From Penium margaritaceum (lineage: Eukaryota > Streptophyta > Zygnematophyceae > Desmidiales > Peniaceae), in contig SZWC01016006.1 of the NCBI GenBank assembly GCA_023375785.1, forward strand, positions 39,987 through 62,871: 22,885 nucleotides of DNA. Reading direction: 5' to 3'. Under the pieces are notes generated by a model that saw nothing but the letters and a program-made list of their open reading frames with translations, did not search any database and had not been told where the DNA came from. Of the stretch, positions 1 to 8,368 are shown piece after piece (the first letter of the stretch is position 1; each line of letters starts with the position of its first letter). The translations under genes and the position numbers were made by a program.

Positions 1-335
1 AGAGCGGACAGAGAAGGCAGAGGGGCAGAACGTAGAGGGAGGGAGAGAGAGTGGGGAGAGAGAGAGTGGGGAGAGAGAGAGAGAGAGGGAGTAGGAGAGA
101 AAGAGGGGGAAGGAGAAAAAGAACGGAAAGCCGGGACGAGACCCAGCGGGGGGGGGTCCTATCACACCGTGAGGGCTGGGCTAGAAGGCCGAAGGCCAGA
201 AGGCCGTTTAGGGGCAGACGGCCCCGGGCTCGGTGAGCCAAGAAGAAAAACAAGGACAGGGGGGGTTGTGGCCAAAGGCCGAAAGCAGCAAAGCTGAGTC
301 CACGTTCCACAGTCCATAGTCCAAAGTCTAGAGTC

Positions 336-395
336 TAGAGCTAGGAATATAGCCTAAACTAGGACTAGAGCTAGGACTACAGCCTAAACCCTAGG
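336..395. repeat. Two-copy 30-bp tandem repeat with telobox-like word
   Basis: Two adjacent 30-bp units (336-365 and 366-395) both read TAGAGCTAGGA, then AGCCTAAAC, then TAGG, with a few substitutions. The second copy contains AAACCCTAG (386-394), which matches the plant telobox or Arabidopsis-type telomere word. With only about one and a half telomere units this is not a telomere. A regulatory role cannot be judged from sequence. Confidence 0.6.
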
Positions 396-1101
396 GCCGA
401 AGGCCCGGACTCCTAAGACTGAGAGCCGAGGGCCCGGAGAGGGAGCCGGGTACGTGCGCCAAAGGCCAAGGGCAGGCCGCATGTCGGAGCGAGGGAGACG
501 GGGACCGGAGGCACGAGCGGAGAGCGGGCACACGAGACGAGGGGGCAAGGGCCGGGCCATAGGCAGGAAGAAATGGAGGGGAACGAACCTGTAGCAGAGA
601 ACACAAAACAAACAGGACGTGAGGGAAGGGAAGGAGAAAAGAAAAGGAAAAACAAAGCGAGCTGGAACGAGACAGAGAGGGCAAAAGCGGGAGTTGGGGA
701 GAAGGGAAGAACAGGGGAAGGGTTGGAATGACAGGGGGTCCCCGACAGGGGCAGACCTGGAGGAGGGGGAGCGGGGGGGGGCTAGAACGACAGGTCGAGG
801 ATGGGGCCCACGACAGCGGACGGCACCCGCGAGGACGACGACGCGGCCGGGGAGCAGCGGCCGACGGAAAACGGCGGAAGCGGAAGCGGAGGGCGGAAAC
901 CGACAGCGGCGGCTACAGCAGACGGCGGAAACAGAAGCGGATGACAGAAGCAGACGGCGGAAGCGGATGGCGGAAGCAGAAGCAAAGGAAGCCACAGGCC
1001 CTCAATGGCTTGATGCCATGTTCATGAGGGTGAGGTCAGCGGGGAGAGACAGGTGGAGGAGAGTGAAGGAGGCGGGTGGTGGGAGAGCTCGGGAATTAGT
1101 C

Positions 1102-1120
1102 GCGGGACTGACTGTCCCGC
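1102..1120. other. Short perfect hairpin
   Basis: GCGGGAC (1102-1108) and GTCCCGC (1114-1120) are perfect reverse complements around a 5-nt loop. It lies just before the CTCGAG-containing tandem repeat. No transcript or terminator context is evident. Confidence 0.5.
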
Positions 1121-1138
1121 TTAACTTGTGAGTGACGG

Positions 1139-1231
1139 GGAGCTCTTGAAAGCTGTGAGGGGGAGAGCTCTCGAGAGCTGTGAGGGGAGATCGCTCTCGA
1201 GAGTTGTGAGGGGAGGATCGAGCAGTTGAGG
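1139..1231. repeat. Tandem repeat with CTCTCGAGAG palindromes
   Basis: About four degenerate units follow one another. Each carries a GAGCTCT or CGCTCTCGAGAG core followed by GCTGTGAGGGG or GTTGTGAGGGG. The core of units two and three is the self-complementary CTCTCGAGAG, so each unit can fold on itself. The last unit is truncated, and the sequence then switches abruptly to the AT-rich 14-bp minisatellite. Confidence 0.65.
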
Positions 1232-1833
1232 TTTCTAATACTTGGTTTTTACTATTCTGTTTTTACTATTTGGTTTTTACTATTTTTTTCTTACTATTTG
1301 GTTTTCTGTTTGGTTTTTCCTATTTGCATTTTTATATTTGGTTTTTGCTATTTTGTTTTTTTCTTCTTTTATTTTTTCTATTTGGTTTTCTCTATTTCGT
1401 TTTTGCTATTTGGTTTTTAACATTTGGTTTTTTTCTTCTTTGGTTCTTACTATTTTGTTTTTATTCTTTGGTTTTTACTGTCTGGTTTTAATATTTGGTT
1501 TTTGCTATTTGGTTTTTACTATTTGGTTTTTACTATCTTACTTTTACTTTTCGGTTTTTGCTATTTGTTTTTCAGTTTTTTTCTTTTAGTATTTGATTTT
1601 CATTATTTAGTTCTTACTATTTGGTTTTGTATTTTCACTCTTTACTATTTGGGTTTAATTATTTGGTTTTTACTATTTGGTTGATGCTATTGGGTTTTTC
1701 CTATTTGGTTTTTACTATTTGGTTTTTACTAATTGGTTTTAACTGTTTGGTTTGTACTATTTGTTTTTAATTTTTTTTTTACTATCTTGTTTTTACTCTT
1801 TGGTTTTTACTATTTGGTTTTTACTATTTGGTG
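1232..1833. repeat. 14-bp minisatellite, unit GGTTTTTACTATTT
   Basis: About 600 bp are built from roughly forty degenerate copies of GGTTTTTACTATTT, with substitutions and small indels. The array is purest near 1500-1540 and 1690-1830. The plus-strand unit has no stop in any frame. Because 14 is not a multiple of 3, all three frames encode the same cyclic Phe/Leu/Tyr/Trp-rich 14-residue string, which explains the long open frames across the array; they are not genes. The right edge joins the broken integrase of element A, and the last in-frame integrase codons run directly into repeat units. Confidence 0.93.
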
Positions 1834-2600
1834 TTTTCTTCTTTGTATTCTGGCTACTGTGGCAGGAGTTTTGCCAAACACCTCTTCAAATTGAGTTTTT
1901 CCCGTTGAGGTGGAAACTCTCAAAATGAATGAGGTTTTGGCCGTCGGTAGTTTTTTTGCCCAATCTATCCCGTGAGGTACGCATAGTCTTCGAAGAAGCT
2001 CTTCGAGCGTTTTATTGGTTTGCTCAATTTTTTTGTTAATTTGAGGATAAATCGTCGTCAAAAAATGAATTCTACTACTATAGCAAACCATGTGATTTTG
2101 CCAAAAAAAGCTAATGAATTGACTGTCTTTGTGGCTCCTGATGATTCTCGGTACGTCATGTTGGCGTAGGATGTATTCTAGAAAGAGCCGCATTGTTCCC
2201 TTGACGTTGACGAAACTGGTTGTCAAGATAAAGTGGGGAATTTTTTCAAAACCTTTTTATGACCACAAGGATTATGTCATATCCCTCGGGTGTGACCAGT
2301 AATCTCGTGATGAAGTACATGGAGATGTTGGCCCGTGGTTCCATCCGAATAGGGAGTTTTTGCAGAAGACACGGTGGACGTGTGCGACTGGATTTCTGCT
2401 GCTGACATGTGTGATAAGATTTGCAGAAGTTGGCCACATCGGATAACATCTTTTCCCATTTGTAGTTTTTTGCCAGGTTGTAAAAAGTGTCCACCTTGAC
2501 CAATGTTGAGGCACTCTTTAAGCAGCATGCAAGGACGTTTGTCATTTGGGGGAACAACCACCCAGCGAGTGAAGCATCGTCGCCACAACAATACACTGTA
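1832..2600 (-). pseudogene. Ty3/gypsy integrase relic (element A)
   Basis: The minus strand encodes a zinc-binding region and core domain of a Ty3/gypsy integrase, the enzyme that inserts retrotransposon cDNA. The N-terminal half shows YNLAKNYKWEKM, then CQQQKSSRTRP (family pattern CxxC then QxxK), then ISMYFITRL and ILVVIKRF. After a one-base frameshift near 2245 the frame continues as PHFILTTSF, VPRIIRSHKD, YPQINKKIEQTNKTLEELL and STSTGKTQFEEVFGKTP. Of the DDE triad, the first Asp is Tyr (2315-2317), the second is His (2131-2133) and only Glu remains (2023-2025). The first Cys of the zinc-binding CxxC is Tyr. There is no C-terminal GPY/F region or chromodomain, because the frame runs into the minisatellite. 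Identification is secure; function is lost. Confidence 0.95.
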
Positions 2601-2699
2601 CCAAATTTTGCCTTATCATATCACCTATGCTAGTTGCAGCCTCGCGTGAACAGCCGCTCAAGATATGGGTCTCATTGCAGTAGTAGCATTGCCACGTTA

Positions 2700-3100
2700 C
2701 CCATGAAATCTGGTTCACGACTGAGTGTGTCTACCGGGTTCATTTTGCCTGGCCGGTACTCAATCTTGTAGTCGAATCCGGATTCAAGGAATACCATCCA
2801 TTAATTTTAACGTCCACTGAGATTCGGTAACGTTTTCCATTATTTCAACGCATGGTGGTTGGTGTGCATGACACATCAGAAACACTCTAGGAAACACCAC
2901 CATGTTATAAATGCATGTACAACCGCCAACATTTCTTTCTCATGTACAATGTAGTCCATTTTTAGTCCTTGCAGTTTGTAGGAGATGTAGGCAACCAATT
3001 GCTCACTATTGTTGTGGCCTTACAGAAGGACTTTGCCAATAGCTCAGTCTAACGCATATATGGCTAATACATAGTGGACCATTGGATCGGCTGATCATAA
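2700..3100 (-). pseudogene. Ty3/gypsy RNase H relic (element A)
   Basis: The minus strand carries the RNase H domain that removes the RNA strand during reverse transcription. Recognisable stretches are LVAYISYKLQ, then YIVHEKEMLAVVHAFITWW (family pattern YxxHxKExLAxxxAxxxW), then HTNHHALK (family TDHxxLK), then FDYKIEYRPGKMNPVDTLSRE, which closes the domain (family YxPGxxNxxADALSR). The His-Glu-Lys-Glu segment is preserved, while the Asp of TDH is Asn. Several stops and frame changes interrupt it. It sits between RT and integrase, as expected in Ty3/gypsy. Confidence 0.9.
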
Positions 3101-3249
3101 GACAAGTGCTAAGATTAGAGCATTCCACAAAATGATGAACTCTTCATCTTTGATGTCTCCCCACCACCACTCACTTTCTTTTCGATTGAACTTAAAAGAG
3201 GAGTATACATTCAGGTGTAATCTCGTACAAAGCGCTGGTAAAAATTACA

Positions 3250-4010
3250 GAAGCCAAGAAAAACTTAAATGTGTTGAACATTGGTTAGTATCGACCAATC
3301 AGCGACTGCTGCTAATTTTTTTTAATCCATGGTGATTCGTCCATAATTCATGACATGGCCCATGAACTCGCTCGAACAATGACCAAAGTTGCACTTAGAG
3401 AGTTTTCTAAAAAAACTTCTCATTGTAAAATTTTGAGAACTTTTCAAAAACAACCATTGTGTTCATCTGGGGTACGGCTCTACACCAGAATGTTGTCGAT
3501 GCACACCACAACAAAATATCTAAGGAATGCTCAAAAACATTGTTCATTCCCACCATGAACATCGTCGGGAGATTCTTCAATCAAAATGACATTTATGTAA
3601 ACTCGAAATTCCCGCAACGACTTTGAAACGCTATCTTCTTCATGTCGGCATCTCCCACACGTATCTAGTGATAACCGTTGCACAAGTTATTTTTGTTGCG
3701 AATTCGAGCCCTTTGGAGTTGGTCAAAAATTTTGTCAGCTCGGGGAGGATGGTAGCGGTTCTTGATGGTAGCGTTGTTCAAAACCCAATTTTCCACGCAC
3801 ATCCACATCTCAACAATTTTCTTTCTTACAAATAGTACTAAGGCGATGTATGTTGTGTGGTGGATGGGCGTATGAACCCTTGACCGAGCATCTCGTTAAG
3901 CTTTCTTTTTCATCTCCGTTAGCTCGTGATCGCTCATTCAATAGTACCCTTGAACTGTAATTCTGTTGTGTGACATCATTTTGATGTCATGGTTGTCTTG
4001 TAAAGGAGTT
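3250..4010 (-). pseudogene. Ty3/gypsy reverse transcriptase relic (element A)
   Basis: Reading the minus strand from about 4010, the RT family signatures appear in order: DNHDIKMM (family DHxIxLxPG), MKKKLNEMLGQGFIRPST after a frame change, LFVRKK, LNNATIKNRYHPPRAD (family LNxxTxKNRYPLPRID), NGYHxIRVGDAD with an in-frame TAG at x, and CGNFEFT. The catalytic YIDD box is Cys-Ile-Asp-Asn (3492-3503), losing the second Asp and the Tyr. Then come SRTPDEH, EFMGHVMNYGRITMD and KKLAAVADWSI, the thumb and connection region. At least four in-frame stops and two frameshifts are visible. The enzyme would have copied the element's RNA into DNA; it cannot be active here. Confidence 0.92.
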
Positions 4011-4329
4011 AAGGTTCTTAGTAGAATGTTGGTGAAGACTTTTTCAAACTTTTAGATGAGCAAGCAAAATCTTGGGGTACCATCACAAACTTTGTGGATG
4101 ACAATGAGGTTGATGAGGCTGATGAGGATGATAAGTCAGAACCTACCATTTCTGCTTCCTCCATTGGCTCGAGGTGTATGAGGCACACACGAGCTCCTAG
4201 CCAAATGAAATACTTGGCTACGTTGAGCAGTATTGACTATAGAGGTTGTTACTTCTTGGCTATCGCGGCTTCCTCTACTGCTTGCACCTTTGTTAAATCT
4301 TCTATCGTCTTTTGTCCAACACGTGGAAT

Positions 4330-4626
4330 TTGTCATTTGGTGCCTTCAATCTCCACGTAGATGTCGCCGCTGTTCTTATTTACCTATAGATAGTGTCAGT
4401 TGAGGAAATCTTCTTTGAGGATGGTTTTGTGATTGCCCATTGGACAAGACCTCTTGGCCATTACATCCAATAGATCCCCTACTTGTAATCGTAGTGGTTC
4501 TTAAAATCTTCATGTTTACAATCTCTCATCAACAGTCTTTCCTTAAAATACCCTTGATTTGGTTTTTAAACCTAGTTAACAAGCCATGCCATTGCTCACG
4601 AAGTTGTGTTAAGGTCCTCCATGTAA
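4330..4626 (-). pseudogene. Ty3/gypsy aspartic protease relic (element A)
   Basis: One minus-strand frame runs through the whole domain with stops. It begins LHGGPxHNFVS at 4626, matching the family active-site motif LDGGA[ST]HNF[IV]S with Asp changed to His and a TAA at x. It continues LGLKTKSRVF, PLRLQVGD and HKTILKEDFLNxHYL (family VILGMDFLxxH), then SGDIYVEIEGTK. The distance from active site to the ILxxDFL box, about 75 codons, fits a retropepsin. The protease would have processed the polyprotein. Its active-site segment is one arm of an inverted repeat described separately. Confidence 0.8.
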
Positions 4627-4662
4627 GACTTATTGGATGGAGGAGCTTCACACAACTTTGTG
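4597..4662. repeat. Inverted repeat duplicating the protease active-site segment
   Basis: The left arm (4597-4626) and right arm (4633-4662) are reverse complements over 30 positions with five mismatches; the inner 26 bases (4597-4622 against 4637-4662) have three. Six bases separate the arms. On the minus strand the left arm encodes the decayed motif LHGGPxHNFV of element A. On the plus strand the right arm encodes LDGGASHNFV, closer to the intact family motif. Protease homology does not extend beyond the arm on the plus strand. This suggests a short inverted duplication, perhaps by template switching, before the minus-strand copy decayed. Confidence 0.75.
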
Positions 4663-4921
4663 CCATTACCATTCAGTGACTCTTGGATCTTCATTGCTGG
4701 ACTCTTTGTAGGATCGCCCGTTGGTCATCCTCGTAAATCTTTTCAAACATTGCAATCCCAGAAACCTTGCGCAAGTTGTTCACAAGGTTGTTCACATGGA
4801 CGATCTTTTGGTGCAAATTGATCCTCATGGACAAGAGTTCTGCCTTTTACTCTTGTACTTTCCCGTTGCCCATCTCATTTTTCTATGACTTCTCCCCCTT
4901 CTTGCATTGCTCCTTGCTCCG

Positions 4922-4963
4922 ACACTTTCAAGCAATGTGCCCAACCTTTGCATAGTTATAATA
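4922..4963 (-). pseudogene. Decayed CCHC zinc knuckle of gag (element A)
   Basis: Fourteen codons on the minus strand read YYNYAKVGHIAxKC, with x a TGA. The family zinc knuckle is CxxCxxxGHxxxxC, used by nucleocapsid to bind RNA. His and the last Cys are kept at the right spacing, while both leading Cys are Tyr (TGY to TAY, a G-to-A change). It lies between the gag capsid region and protease, where a knuckle belongs. Confidence 0.72.
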
Positions 4964-5099
4964 GGTTTAAATTTCTCTCCGGTGGACGATGTCCACTTCC
5001 ATCAAAGCCGAGGATTCCCATGACTAACTTCTTTCAATTCCATGATAATTGTGGTAAGCAGGTTGCCAGCCATAGGAACCCTAGAACCAAGCTTTGAAG

Positions 5100-6058
5100 T
5101 TGGGGCTGTCAATCCTTTCTTCTACTGTAGTCATCTGTGGCAAGTCTTTTTGGATGCCAAACATGACAAAAGATCACCAAATATCTTGCTTGAGGCCATT
5201 TTTCTACTATGAATGAATTTTGTTGGGGGCGATGTCTTCTCTATTGATGATCTCGTAGACTCTCAAAGTGTAGCTCGCCACGTTAGACTGTTGACAGAGA
5301 CAAGAGAGTTTAAACCATGCGTCAAACTTTTCATTTAGTTGTCCAAAACGCGCAAGCATCGCGTGCGATAATTCCTTCCAGTTGGTTGGTTGTGTCAGAG
5401 TTTCTTGCCACTGTGAGATGATCCACTCCAAGGGTTAGACTCCTACAGTCAGTGATATGGGATGGGCGTCGTTTGCCGTTGATGATGGCTTGTCAGTATC
5501 TTGTAGCCGTTTCATGGTGTTTAGATCAGACGACCAACTTAGTTTTCAGCAAAAAAAATGCGTCAGTGCAAGGCCAGTGTTTTATTGTTGTTGATCCCAC
5601 TATCATTGAAGAAAACCTCCTAACATTCCAACCACATCCAAGCTATCGATCCCTTTAGGTTCCCAGGATTTGAATGGTTCTGGTGGAGCTAGAAAAACTT
5701 AAGGCTTGCTCGAAAGTTAGGAATTTGTTTTGATAAGCAACGCTTCTTGTGCACTTACGTTACGAACAGCCTCCTTCTGAGTATTGAGTTGTTGGAGCAG
5801 ATGGCTATTGATCCCCTCAAGTGTGGATATTCAGTTTGCTAGTTCCTCATTGATCTAGACATGTCGTCCAGTGCCACTTGTCGTCCTTGTTGTCGTCTTC
5901 AAAGATGTTTGTGAGGGCGGTTGGTTTACCGTTGTTGGGTGCACGACCGGATTGGTCGATGAAACCGTAGGGGTCTGTCTAGCTGTCACATAACCTGCCA
6001 TGCCATCATTCACGTTTCATTTTGGGTCCGCGTGCATAGGCACGTTGTGCTCCTCCAT
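5100..6058 (-). pseudogene. Ty3/gypsy gag relic (element A)
   Basis: A plausible gag start is the minus-strand ATG at 6058-6056, opening MEEHNVPMHADPK. The N-terminal part keeps one frame to about 5720 despite stops and ends in a likely coiled coil (STLEGINSHLLQQLNTQKEA). Four of its stops (TGA, TAG, TGA, TAA) are each one C-to-T step from Arg or Gln codons. Further on (5431-5207) comes the retrotransposon capsid region: WIISQWQETL, NWKELSHAMLARFGQ, FDAWFKLSCLCQQ and VASYTLRVYEI. This fits the family pattern Wxx[FL]xxxLxxRFxxxxxxxxxxxLxxLxQxxxVxxYxxxFE. Gag forms the virus-like particle. The link between the two parts contains frameshifts. Family assignment is good; exact ends are not. Confidence 0.78.
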
Positions 6059-6226
6059 TGTTGAAATTGTTGCCAAAGACCTATTGCAAATCGTTGGTTG
6101 CACTTGTTTGCCTCACAATGTAATAAAAAAGTTTGCAAATTCATGACGTGTGAGATGTAGTGACGACTTTTGCAAGGTAATCTTTTGGATGAGCAAAGTA
6201 GTCGAATGCTTCTCCAATATTGTTAC

Positions 6227-6238
6227 GCTCTCATACCA
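6227..6238 (-). promoter_or_regulatory. Primer-binding site of element A (tRNA-iMet type)
   Basis: On the minus strand this reads TGGTATGAGAGC, one mismatch from the common plant retrotransposon primer site TGGTATCAGAGC, complementary to the 3' end of initiator tRNA-Met. It lies two bases inside the LTR edge at 6241, as expected, and about 170 bp before the gag start. Confidence 0.82.
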
Positions 6239-6240
6239 AG

Positions 6241-6741
6241 TGTTATGTAAAAGAAAGCGTGAATGGTGCACAAGCAGAAGTTGCGAGGTAGAATAGGACT
6301 TTGAATTCGAGGACAATTGATCAGTTTACAATTAGTGGTAAGCATAATTGGATGACACGTTTTGAAACAATCAAACATACATGTATAAGTGTCGATTTAA
6401 AATTGAGGCATAGTCGGGGTTGTTGGGTTTATTGTCGAGCACCACGTGCGAAGTCATGTCGTGAGTGGCCGGACTCAAGAAGGTTCGCCGAGAAATGGGG
6501 GGATTTGAGAATTGGCGGTGAAGATGCGAGGTGCATCCTTATGAATCCAAATTTTTCCTGAGGCATCGAGAAATTGACTGAAAGGTCGTGATAATTTTGT
6601 TGTAGTTTTGCAAGAGTGGTGAAAGTTGTCAAAAGGTCTGGGATGATTCAGTGAGGGTAGAGGTAGTTGGTCGGTTTTGTCATTGACCGTCAGCGTGAAT
6701 ATTGCGATCTTGCAATGCAATGGGCACTTTGTGTGATAACA
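6241..6741 (-). repeat. Probable 5' LTR of element A
   Basis: The segment starts TGTTAT and ends ATAACA on the plus strand, a perfect 6-bp terminal inverted repeat with the TG...CA ends typical of LTRs. The PBS sits two bases beyond one end. The 501-bp length is normal for a plant LTR. No second copy was found in the window, so the outer end at 6741 rests only on the terminal repeat. Short open frames inside it on both strands are not considered genes. Confidence 0.62.
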
Positions 6742-7313
6742 AAATTGCCCACTGAAGAAGATGAGGGACTTGTGTACGTTTAGTCCGTAGCATCAAACTC
6801 CATGTGTAGGCATTTTTGTCTTCACAGTCATGGCCTAGTCTGCATGAACACTATATTTTTGTGTTGTAGAGGTGAAGGCATTTCAACCAACTAGCTTTAG
6901 ATTCGGTTTTCACTTTCAAGAGGTTCTGATACATTCCACCACTTTCTTGAAGCATCCACACAACCATCACAAATCTTACAGAAGTTTCCACACTAGTTAA
7001 TTGATATTATGTCAACTATGCATTATTATGAAGACAAGCCTTAATATCATTGAAATTCCTAAACTCCTGGGTAAAATTTGTTCAAGCACCCTATCATAAC
7101 GTGGTGCCACACACATCACTCAAATTAAATTCTCAAAATCCAATGTATGCATCATTCTTGTTTCTGTTACTTTATATGCATCCATAGAAACTCTCTTTTA
7201 ACATCATTGTACATGTATTATTAACCAAAAATGAATAGATCTTCTTAGCTCTTTCATTTCTCTTACTTTGCAACCTTTTGTTCTTAACCACCTACTTATT
7301 GCTCTAAAAAACA
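6742..7313 (+). repeat. Interval that should hold the 5' LTR of element B
   Basis: If the PBS of element B is at 7316, its 5' LTR should end at the CA of 7312-7313, leaving a two-base spacer as in element A. A possible left end is TGTTGT at 6862, which would give about 450 bp with weak TGT...ACA ends. This start is a guess. No coding potential is seen here. Confidence 0.35.
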
Positions 7314-7315
7314 CC

Positions 7316-7327
7316 TAGTATTAGAGC
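7316..7327 (+). promoter_or_regulatory. Primer-binding-site-like sequence of element B
   Basis: TAGTATTAGAGC differs from the tRNA-iMet primer site TGGTATCAGAGC at two positions, both transitions. It follows CA plus two bases and precedes the plus-strand knuckle, RT, RNase H and integrase relics, so strand and position both fit element B. Confidence 0.58.
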
Positions 7328-8326
7328 ATGATGGTTTTGAGGGGCAAAAAATGACTTGTTTCCTAGATGAAAATTCATCACAATTAACTTGTAAATTTCC
7401 AAAATCTAGAATTCTTAGCAAAACTCCACAAACCTTGTGACGATGATTGTGAAAGGAGATGGGCAGGCTATGAGCAATGGTAACCCAATAAAGAATTTAA
7501 AAATGAGAATTTGGAACAAGCAATCCACCATTCTGTATAAGACAATCAAGCAATTCTAATGGCAATTTTTGTGTTGAATGGTGTAGCTACAAATCCTCTT
7601 ATGACCAATTTGCCGAAGGATCCCTTAATCTTGCCAAACGCATCACCTCTGATGTTTCCCACTAGGGCGTTATCTGGCATGAGGGGAGACCATACCAATT
7701 GACAAGCTTGTGAAGCTAGCAACCAATATCAAACGTTACCATGAAAGAAGACCATAAAAAACCATATGCTCAAACAAATATCTATGGTGATGAAGGAGCT
7801 TTGGAACGTGTGCTTTGAAGAAGTAGTGTTCACGAAGAGGTATAACTCTCACGTGAAAACTCAAGTATTGCTAACACATCTAGAGTTGTTTGATCTTGGA
7901 AAATCAAAGGGACCAATGGTTTTGACTTGGTTAAAGATTTTACATGTTCTCTTCTCTAGCTTTGTGATCATCAATAATCTAAGAAAATTCTACGATGTAG
8001 GCCCACTCACGTTGAGTTTGTGGACCAATGACAAAAATCTAAGATCAGTAGAAGACTAGTAGAGCCAAGACAACGGCTCACATGATTTCCATCACATCCT
8101 GAACCAGTTGCCGTCCATATCTCTAATGTAAGATTCATGGAGTCCATCATAATCTTGGAATGACTTCATGTGCACTCTCCTCACATGTACTGAAAAGCTA
8201 AACAGTAGTTTTGACACAATGTGAAGGCTTCAATGCCTTCATAAGCTGTCCATTGTGATTGAGTGCAAAAATGTTCTTGTAAGATCATCACCGATAGTGA
8301 ATTTTTTTGTGAGAACTATGTTTCTA
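7328..8326 (+). other. Presumed leader and gag region of element B, no recognisable domain
   Basis: By position this should encode gag of element B. The longest open frame is 97 residues at 7766-8059, starting MLKQISMVMKELWNV. It has no capsid signature I recognise, and I do not assign it a function. The rest contains stops in all frames. Confidence 0.35.
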
Positions 8327-8368
8327 GTACAGAATCAGCCTAAAATGGGACATTGAGCAAGAAATTGT
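8327..8368 (+). pseudogene. Possible zinc-knuckle relic (element B gag)
   Basis: Fourteen plus-strand codons read VQNQPKMGHxARNC, with x a TGA. The segment KMGHxARNC matches the second half of a CxxCxxxGHxARxC retroviral-type knuckle at exact spacing, but both leading Cys positions hold other residues. It lies between the presumed gag region and RT of element B. The match is short, so the call leans on context. Confidence 0.45.

Larger units (their letters stand above)
1..1231. repeat. GC-rich, purine-skewed low-complexity block
   Basis: The plus strand is dominated by G and A: GA runs in the first 120 bases, then GGGG-rich and GGAAG-rich text. The word GGCCGAAGGCC or close variants recurs near 187-204, 270 and 394-408. 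Between about 855 and 985 there are imperfect repeats built from CGGAAGC, CAGAAGC and GACGGCGG words. Open frames exist on both strands here, but their products are simple Arg/Glu/Gly-rich or Ser/Pro/Arg-rich strings caused by the base skew. They show no domain, so no gene is called. The block ends where the AT-rich minisatellite begins. Confidence 0.8.
1832..6741 (-). mobile_element. Element A: decayed, 3'-truncated Ty3/gypsy LTR retrotransposon
   Basis: Reading on the minus strand, the order is 5' LTR (6241-6741), PBS (6227-6238), gag, CCHC knuckle, protease, reverse transcriptase, RNase H, integrase. RT before integrase is the diagnostic Ty3/gypsy order; Ty1/copia has integrase first. The family normally encodes a single polyprotein that makes a cDNA and inserts it into the nuclear genome. 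Here the reading frame has many stops and several frameshifts, and key catalytic residues are gone. The integrase C-terminus, polypurine tract and second LTR are missing. The element stops at the 14-bp minisatellite, and no second copy of the LTR is seen in the window, so target-site duplications cannot be tested. Confidence 0.92.

Noticed and set aside
383..394. Telomeric repeat
   Set aside because: Only about one and a half CCCTAAA units, so an interstitial telobox-like word at most.
384..1131. Open frames up to 203 codons on both strands
   Set aside because: Low-complexity Arg/Glu/Gly or Ser/Pro/Arg products of a purine-skewed GC-rich block; no domain, and both strands open over the same bases.
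1226..1684. Overlapping hydrophobic open frames of 64-115 codons in three plus frames
   Set aside because: Translations of the 14-bp minisatellite, whose unit has no stop in any frame. The same hydrophobic string repeats in each frame.
1..1831. Search for the 3' LTR of element A
   Set aside because: No sequence resembling 6241-6741 was seen; the region is purine-rich simple sequence and minisatellite.
1232..1833. CRISPR array
   Set aside because: The 14-bp units are contiguous and degenerate, with no spacers of constant length, and the genome context is eukaryotic.
4633..4821. Plus-strand frame starting LDGGASHNFV as a working protease
   Set aside because: Only the ten-residue motif matches. 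The flanks are antisense of element A and show no retropepsin features, so it is interpreted as an inverted duplication.
6301..6720. Open frames of 67-86 codons on both strands
   Set aside because: They sit inside the probable LTR of element A and have no recognisable domain.
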